From NCBI RefSeq assembly GCF_004210375.1, contig NC_134833.1, forward strand, positions 21,259,396 through 21,323,395: a DNA stretch of 64,000 bases, written 5' to 3'. This document shows, one piece after another, positions 48,301 to 57,300 of the stretch. The position numbers were made by a program, and so were the translations under genes. The notes below the pieces were generated by a model, which saw only the letters and a program-made list of their open reading frames with translations, was not told where the DNA came from and searched no databases. The DNA comes from Tachypleus tridentatus. Lineage: Eukaryota > Arthropoda > Merostomata > Xiphosura > Limulidae. Within the stretch, counting starts at the first letter, position 1. Every line of letters starts with the position of its first letter.

Positions 48301-51300
48301 GGTAGAGTGTTTATGTGGTAGTCAGAGACAAGTGATACAGTGTAATTAAACCTGAAAATATGTATTACGTTTGAAATGAGAAATTTTATTGGTTTATGTT
48401 GAAAGAGACCTATTTCATTATCAGGTAAGTTTTGAGGTACATTATTCCATGTTGCCAAAAGGTGTCAAAAACTGTAGTCCTAAATTAACTAGAAAATTAA
48501 ATAGTCTCAAATTTTCTCTTGTTGTGAGAAAACTCAAAATTGTATATTAAAAAATATGTACACCAATATATCTTGTCTTGGTAAGTAAGAAACTTCAGTA
48601 GTAATTTGTCATCCATGCATTAACATTTTTATTAGCATGTGTACAGGATAGTTAAACAGTCATTATTGGTATTTGTAATACTCTGTCAGGTGAACTGTTT
48701 TATTAATGTATCAATAAAATATATATAAGGGATCACAGTACATTTAATTACTGTAAAGAAATTTAAAAAGTTTGAGGTTTGTATTTATTTTCTACTACGT
48801 TTTCTAAATGATACATCTAATAATTTTTCAGTTTCAGAAACTAGAAATGAAAGCTCAAATCTTGTTCTTCCAACTGCTGTTGGTCTTTCACTCGCATTTG
48901 CAAGTGTAGTGTGTTGCTGTTTAGCTCTCGTCCATATGTGTCGCAGGTGAGTGAAAATTTTCAGCCAAGTTAGCTAAAGTGCTGTAGGTTTATCTTTTGA
49001 AACATTATTCAGTTTGATACTGTAAACCATTATAAACCAGATAAGTTTCTTATGCTTTGGCTTAGCAGTTGTTAGCACATTTGTTGAATATCTTGTCAGT
49101 GCTGATGCAAGTTCTTGTGGGTGTGAGCATTTTAAGAATTTGTTAAGGACAAGTACTTCCAAATTAGATTTCATTTACCTGACTGTTTATTAAAAACTAG
49201 TTTTGTATCATACATATAGTCTTGTGCTGTCATTTTTTTCACATGTCCGGCATAGCTAGGTGGTTAGGGCGCTCGAATCCCCATTACACCAAACATGCTC
49301 ACGCTTTCAGTCATGGGGTGTCATAATGTGATGGTCAATTCTGCCATTCATTGGTAAAAGAGTAGTCCAAGAGTTGGTGGTGGGTGGTGATGACTAGCTG
49401 CCTTCCCTCTAGTCTCACACTACTAAATTAGGGACAGTTAGTGCAGATAGCCCTTGTATAGCTTTGCACAAAATTCAAAAGAAACAAACAAAAATTTATT
49501 TCACATTGGAGAAGAATATTATGATTACACTTTATTTGTGGACATCTGCTAAAATTGAGTAGATATATATGTAGGAGTGATGTCACTTTGAGTAGTTTTT
49601 GCCTTGTTAAACCAGAACCTGTCTTTATATTTTGTCTCATTGCATGAGTTAAGACAATTTTACCAATCAAGGTAATGTAGACACTAACAATGATGATGTG
49701 CTTTACAATAATGTTACACATTAAAGGTTAATAAAAAGGGAACTTGTGCACAACTCAGATTGCATTAGGCTGTGTGCATGTGTATTTGTAAGACTGCATG
49801 TGCAGGATCATGTATTTAGGTATAGTCTTTTGCAACATTTCCAATTCATGTTGTCACCCCAGTGGCACAGCAGTATGTCTTTAGACTTGCAATGCAAGAA
49901 ACTGGGTGTTGATACTCGTGGTGAGCTGAGCACATGTAGCCATTTGTGTAGTTTTGTGCTTCACTTCAAACCAACTAACCAGTTCACATCTGGTTTGGAT
50001 TGATAATTGTACAGTGTTGCTCATGTTCAGTGAGAATAAATCTTTATTGGTTACTGGTGGAAAACTCATAATTGTTTTAAAGGTCAATAAGTTAGTGGGT
50101 TATCTTTATTGGTTACTGGTGGAAAACTCATAATTGTTTTAAAGGTCAATAAGTTAGTGGGTTATCTTTATTGGTTACTGGTGGAAAACTCATAATTGTT
50201 TTAAAGGTCAATAAGTTAGTGGGTTATCTTTATTGGTTACTGGTGGAAAACTCATTGTTTTAAAGGTCAATAAGTTAGTGGGTTATCTTTATTGGTTACT
50301 GGTGGAAAACTCATAATTGTTTTAAAGGTCAATAAGTTAGTGGGGGTTATCTTTATTGGTTACTGGTGGAAAACTCATAATTGTTTTAAAGGTCAATAAG
50401 TTAGTGGGTTATCTTTATTGGTTACTGGTGGAAAACTCATAATTGTTTTAAAGGTCAATAAGTTAGTGGGTTATCTTTATTGGTTACTGGTGGAAAACTC
50501 ATAATTGTTTTAAAGGTCAATAAGTTAGTGGGTTATCTTTATTGGTTACTGGTGGAAAACTCATAATTGTTTTAAAGGTCAATAAGTTAGTGGGTTATCT
50601 TTATTGGTTACTGGTGGAAAACTCATAATTGTTTTAAAGGTCAATAAGTTAGTGGGTTATCTTTATTGGTTACTGGTGGAAAACTCATAATTGTTTTAAA
50701 GGTCAATAAGTTAGTGGGTTATCTTTATTGGTTACTGGTGGAAAACTCATAATTGTTTTAAAGGTCAATAAGTTAGTGGGTTATCTTTATTGGTTACTGG
50801 TGGAAAACTCATAATTGTTTTAAAGGTCAATAAGTTAGTGGGTTATCTTTATTGGTTACTGGTGGAAAACTCATAATTGTTTTAAAGGTCAATAAGTTAG
50901 TGGGTTATCTTTATTGGTTACTGGTGGAAAACTCATAATTGTTTTAAAGGTCAATAAGTTAGTGGGTTATCTTTATTGGTTACTGGTGGAAAACTCATAA
51001 TTGTTTTAAAGGTCAATAAGTTAGTGGGTTATCTTTATTGGTTACTGGTGGAAAACTCATAATTGTTTTAAAGGTCAATAAGTTAGTGGGTTATCTTTAT
51101 TGGTTACTGGTGGAAAACTCATAATTGTTTTAAAGGTCAATAAGTTAGTGGGTTATCTTTATTGGTTACTGGTGGAAAACTCATAATTGTTTTAAAGGTC
51201 AATAAGTTAGTGGGTTATCTTTATTGGTTACTGGTGGAAAACTCATAATTGTTTTAAAGGTCAATAAGTTAGTGGGTTATCTTTATTGGTTACTGGTGGA

Positions 51301-54300
51301 AAACTCATAATTGTTTTAAAGGTCAATAAGTTAGTGGGTTATCTTTATTGGTTACTGGTGGAAAACTCATAATTGTTTTAAAGGTCAATAAGTTAGTGGG
51401 TTATCTTTATTGGTTACTGGTGGAAAACTCATAATTGTTTTAAAGGTCAATAAGTTAGTGGGTTATCTTTATTGGTTACTGGTGGAAAACTCATAATTGT
51501 TTTAAAGGTCAATAAGTTAGTGGGTTATCTTTATTGGTTACTGGTGGAAAACTCATAATTGTTTTAAAGGTCAATAAGTTAGTGGGTTATCTTTATTGGT
51601 TACTGGTGGAAAACTCATAATTGTTTTAAAGGTCAATAAGTTAGTGGGTTATCTTTATTGGTTACTGGTGGAAAACTCATAATTGTTTTAAAGGTCAATA
51701 AGTTAGTGGGTTATCTTTATTGGTTACTGGTGGAAAACTCATAATTGTTTTAAAGGTCAATAAGTTAGTGGGTTATCTTTATTGGTTACTGGTGGAAAAC
51801 TCATAATTGTTTTAAAGGTCAATAAGTTAGTGGGTTATCTTTATTGGTTACTGGTGGAAAACTCATAATTGTTTTAAAGGTCAATAAGTTAGTGGGTTAT
51901 CTTTATTGGTTACTGGTGGAAAACTCATAATTGTTTTAAAGGTCAATAAGTTAGTGGGTTATCTTTATTGGTTACTGGTGGAAAACTCATAATTGTTTTA
52001 AAGGTCAATAAGTTAGTGGGTTATCTTTATTCAGCTTTTGTTTCACACAACTTCTTTTTCTAAACATATGAAACTGATTTTTGCATGTAATAATTTCCTG
52101 TTCGTTAACCCTTAAACAGTGGCAATGTTGTAGGTAGCAGCATCAGTTGATGGTGGCTGCCATTTAAGGGCTAATCTTAAGTCATAATTTGAATGGCTGA
52201 GGGGTTATCACTTTCAAATACACTTTTTGTTATTTATCAGTGTGGTAACTATGGTGTATGTGAAATTTTGTAAAATGTTTTCATACTGTATTTATTGTTG
52301 TGAGAGGTTTAGTTACATTTGTAATTTTACTAATATTTTTTTTTAAAAAAATCTATTTCATTATATTTCCAAATTAGGAAATAAGGTTTCAGTTTTACGA
52401 CAGATGTGTTATATATTGTTGTGCAGTTTTGATGTGTGAATCCTGGATTATCTGTGGATTTTTAATTAAGGCATTAAAAAAGTGTAAATATATTTATTTC
52501 CTTATGAATCCAGAATAATTCATGAATGATTATTCTGAATAGAGTTGGGAGATTTGATTAATATAATTACCTATGAGTAGTGATTACATTAATTAATGTC
52601 ATGTACACATTTATTTTTATTATCTTGTAAGTTTGTTGAGCACTGGGATAGTTTGACCTGGTGGTTTAGGAGGGGATGCTCTCTATACGAGGAGGATTTT
52701 GAGTTTGATTTCCATTGCCGTCTCACTTGTTTACTTTGTTTTTGTTATGAAAAAGCTGCTAAGACTATTTGCTACTGTCACTAGTTTTGAACTGCTCACT
52801 AGAGGGGAAGCAACTGGCTGGTTGCAGTGGCTACTTAAGGGTTAAATAAAGTGCAAATTTGTTTTTTTTTTTTTAAATTTGTTGTGTGTAGTTCTGTAAT
52901 TCTATAACTATTTTCATTAATATTGTATAGGCAGGTGTGGATCTATGAGGGACGTTGGGGTGGATGGGTAAGAATATGCCTTTGAGGGTAATTAAAAATA
53001 GTTAAGAAATAAACCAAAGCAAGACAAAAATACAATGTGAGAATATGATAGAATAATGCAGAACTTCAAAATATTATAAAGCTAGCAGACTATCATTTGT
53101 TTTTTTTTTTTTCAGGAGTGCTGTACTAATTGATTAAACCAATGCATTTGAGCCCTCAAAGTGATTGATTAACAAGTACCACTAATCATTCGGTTCTGAT
53201 TGTACCTTTTTTAATTTAGTTTTGAGTTAAACTTGAATGACATTTAAAAGATTGATTATTTAACTAATTCAGCTATATGTGTTTTAATAACTTTGGATAT
53301 TTGTAGACAAAATTCTGAAGGGAGTGGCATCTTATGGTTTCAAGGTAATAGAACGTCTGTTGCCCAGACAGAAGAACAACATAACACACAGTTACGTGCA
53401 GTTGATAGCTTACCTTCTTATGATACAGTGGTACATGTTGAGGTAAGAACTTTAATATTCAGTAGTGATGATGCTTTTATATCTATCTAAGAATTTTTCC
53501 CATGATATATTAAAACAGTTTGATATCAAGCCAATGCAAAATATTTCTTTTTAAAGTGAGAAATTTAAGAATTCTTGTCAGTTTAGTTGCAGACATTTTA
53601 TTTTATTGTATAATGTTTAATGTACTGAAAGCTCCTATGATGCATTTGAGTGAAGGTAATTCTTGCCTGGGATACTTTTATATAATCAAAACTAACACTA
53701 AAGGCTACAATACTCAAGATCATGGGTACAGTCAATCAAATCTGTAATTGGTCATTTGAGAAAGCTCTACAATTATAAAAATGAACAACATGGTCCTATT
53801 AAAAAAATATGTTTGCTTAAATAAACTGTTAGAAATTAATTTTAAGTTGTCTCACTCCTTATAATACTGAAACCTTTTTCTTGTTAAATCGCTTTCAGTA
53901 TGAAATCAAAAGTTATGAACACGTTAATTTACCCAAAATTCTCCACTCTTCTGCCTTCCATTCAACTTAGTTCTTGTGTGTCTGAATGATGTATGTACAC
54001 CCTACTTTCCTTCCATGAAACATATTTTCTATGAATGATGTATGTACACCATACTTTCCTTCCATGAAACATATTTTCTAGCCGACAGTCACATTGTTAC
54101 TTTTATTCTCCGTGATTCTGAAGTCAACAGTAATTACTGCTACTAATATTTCTGCCAATATTGAAAACTTTAAAACTTCTTTGGAGACTTGTTTACACTT
54201 GTTTGGCTACCCATGTGGCAGCCCAGGTATTTTTATAAAGCTCAATAAATACTTTCGTTCGCAATTCCAAGCTAAGTGAGATACAGAAGTTATATAAATT

Positions 54301-57300
54301 TGATTTACGATTTTTTCTTAAAATTGAGATTGTGAAGATTAATCCATTCAGGATGCATCTTTGTTCACATTTTTCCAAACTGAAAGTTAAGGTGCATCTT
54401 AAATTTGAGATGTTAATTTTCAACTCTTTGAAAGTCTCAAAAACATTATTTTCCTTCAAACAAAGATTTTTGAAAAACCCCTCCATTAACCAACTGATTC
54501 GACTATATTTTAAAAGGAACTTAGATTAGAACAACTAAAAAAAAATGTACAAAATGTCAATTTTGCTGATGTCAGCACATCTAGTGGTGTAGTTGGATAT
54601 CATCGTTCTCAGTCTTTGTCTGACTTTCCTGTTTATCAGATGCTATTTTATTGTGTTTTTCGCCCATGGAAAAGCATTTTACGTACAATGCCAAGTTTAA
54701 AAGAAAAGTTAACTTTTTGCACTGAATAGATTGGGAATTGTGCAACCGGAAAAAAGTATACAATGATTGAGGAAAACGTACGTTATTGGCTTGGTATGAA
54801 AACCAGGTTTGTTTGTTTTTTGCATGAAGAGTACAAAGTCATTTTCTGGCCCAAGAAAAGGAAGATATCCTGAAATTGATGCAGCTGTTTTAACATATTT
54901 TAGAGAGTTACAAAAGGAAAAGAATGTGCAAGAAATAGTGGTATTTCTTTCAAGGCTAGTCGTGGCTAGTGTGAGAAAATTATGAAAAGAGAAGGTTTGT
55001 CATTATGGTGAAGGACAACAAGTCAGAAATTACTATCTGATTTTGAAACAAGACTTAAATATCAAAGTTACATTATTGGTCTATGCCAAGGGAATCAATA
55101 TTCCCTAAAGCAAATCAATAACGTAGAGGAAACGGCAGTTTTTTTCGACATGCCACACAACTACATTGTAAATGTCAAAGAAGGAAAACAGGTGACAATA
55201 AAAACCACTGGTTATGAAAAGTTAAGAGTTAGTATCATACTATGTGTAACTGCAAATGGAAATAGATTACCCCTGTATGTCATATTAAAGAGATAAATAT
55301 TGCCAGAAGGAATTTTTTTATCAAAAATGTAATAGTTCATGCACAAAAAATGAATGGATGACATCAGAGTTAATGTAAGAGTGGTTTGGATGTGTTGCCA
55401 GCCTGCTGCATTATTAAAGCAACAGACCATGCTTGTAATGGATGTATTTCATGGCTATCTCTCTGATAAAATCAAGAGTAGGTTAAGGAACAAAAGCAAT
55501 GATCTGGTGATAATTCCTGGTGGAATGAAAGGTCAGTTACAACCTCTTTATGTCCATTAACAAGTCATTCAAAGATTGTACCTGTAAGCATTATGAGGTT
55601 TAGCTGAATAAAGACAATCATGCTTTGACACTGAGTGGTATAATAAAAGTGTATCAGCATCAGTAATGGTGGAGTGAATTTCAAAAGCTTGGAAAGAAGT
55701 GTCAGATGGTATTATTAGAAAACTGTTTTTAAAATGTTGTTTATCTAATGAGTAAGATGGAACACGATGATATTCTTTGGAACAGTAGTGAATCAAGTGA
55801 TGAAAATGCTTCGTCTTCAGAATATAACAGTGAGTCAGAAGAAACACTGAAGTAACATTCTGATTAAATAAAGAAAGCAGGAAGTAACATTGTGATAAAA
55901 ATTTAAATTTTTCTGTATATTTGTATATTTTTTATTATATTTCATTTTAAATACATTATTAACATTTTTGATTCATTAATAATCTCTTTTAAGACACATT
56001 TACTCCTTTCTAATTATCATCCAAATTATTTTTCCTGAAAATCCCTTTTTAAAAGTAGGGTGCATCTTAAATTTGAAATAATACAGTATATCCTTCTGTG
56101 TTTGTACTTTGCAAAATTAACCTGTCTGTACTCAAGTTCCATGAAAGGGTGATGCCAAGTTGAAGTGGATAGAGAGTTCATCTGGTGGGTAATGGTGTCT
56201 TGACAGGGGATTTACACACATTCCTATGGTCCTTGTTTTTCAGACATTGTAGAGTATATGCTAATTCTCCATGTGATGTTTATAACCTTTTTTATGTTCC
56301 CTTAACTTCAGTTGGTATTCCCATTGCACTTACGAGGAGTTATTAAGCCTGTCCTTTGGTTTACCAAGATCTTTTCAGTTCTTCTAGTTTTGTGACATGG
56401 TTGACCTTTCTGGAGTTGGATGAAAGAAGCTTGTCCAGTCTTTAGTTATTACTTATCCTTTTTTTTTTCTTCTGAGGATTTTCCATTACAACTACAGGAC
56501 AATATTTTGAACTCTAATTATGTTTACCTGTTAAGCCACCAACATGTGGTTCTGTTATTATAGCCTGACTTTCATGTATATTGAGGAGATACCCTGCTAA
56601 GAAGAATGCCTTTCTGAATCTCCTCTCCCCTTGGTGTGGATTCCTGTACATGGTGAGAGGACCTCCCAGGGAAGGTTCTGTTCTTTCAGGTTACCTCCTC
56701 TGGGATCTAAACATCCACCCACGTGTTTGCTGTGCGTGGCGACCTGTGAAGGGGAGGAGAGGATCCTGGTGGTTGAGGGGTCCAACCTTAACCCATCACT
56801 TTGGCCTTGAATTTCTGTAGACAGGCAGCCTTTGGGTGACTCTCTTGGATCATTTGGCTGGTCCACTTGGGCTAGAGTCAACCAAGTACCAGTGTTGGAA
56901 GTTCTCAACGGGTGTTGTGGACATTGTGTCTGATGCTGGTGTTTGGGTATAGTGCTCACGAAACCTTGGCGTTGCTGCAGTGTCCTTGCTTGACATTGTA
57001 CTGCATCCCCTCATAGGGCTCCATGGTGGGTGGGGTCAGTGGGCATCGAAATTTTCTTTTTTTTCCTATGGATCCTCCTAATAAAAATTTAAATAAAATA
57101 ATGAAAAAACAGTCAACAGGTAAACGACCATATCTTGAAGACTCTGATCAGCAATCTTCAATATCTGTACCACCAGTTGTACTTCATTTTCTCATCCTGC
57201 ATTCTCTGTCAGAAAAACCTTTAGGTTCACCATTTCTCTTGCCCTGGATCATATTGTAGTCATATTGTAGCTAAGCAGTGCTCCAACTGCACTGTTTATA

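Larger units (their letters stand above)
48947..53306 (+). other. EB-module gene intron 4
   Basis: A 4.4-kb intron, almost half of which is the 62-bp minisatellite. It also holds one SINE of each family and a TTAA-bounded element, listed separately. No further exon was seen. Confidence 0.7.

Noticed and set aside
50041-52031. CRISPR-like periodic array
   Set aside because: Every base of the 62-bp unit is repeated, there are no unique spacers, and the setting is an animal intron. It is a minisatellite.
56597-56959. Minus-strand open frame of 120 codons, proline and serine rich
   Set aside because: It is the reverse complement of the G+C-rich 5' UTR of the I-type LINE; the open frame follows from composition.
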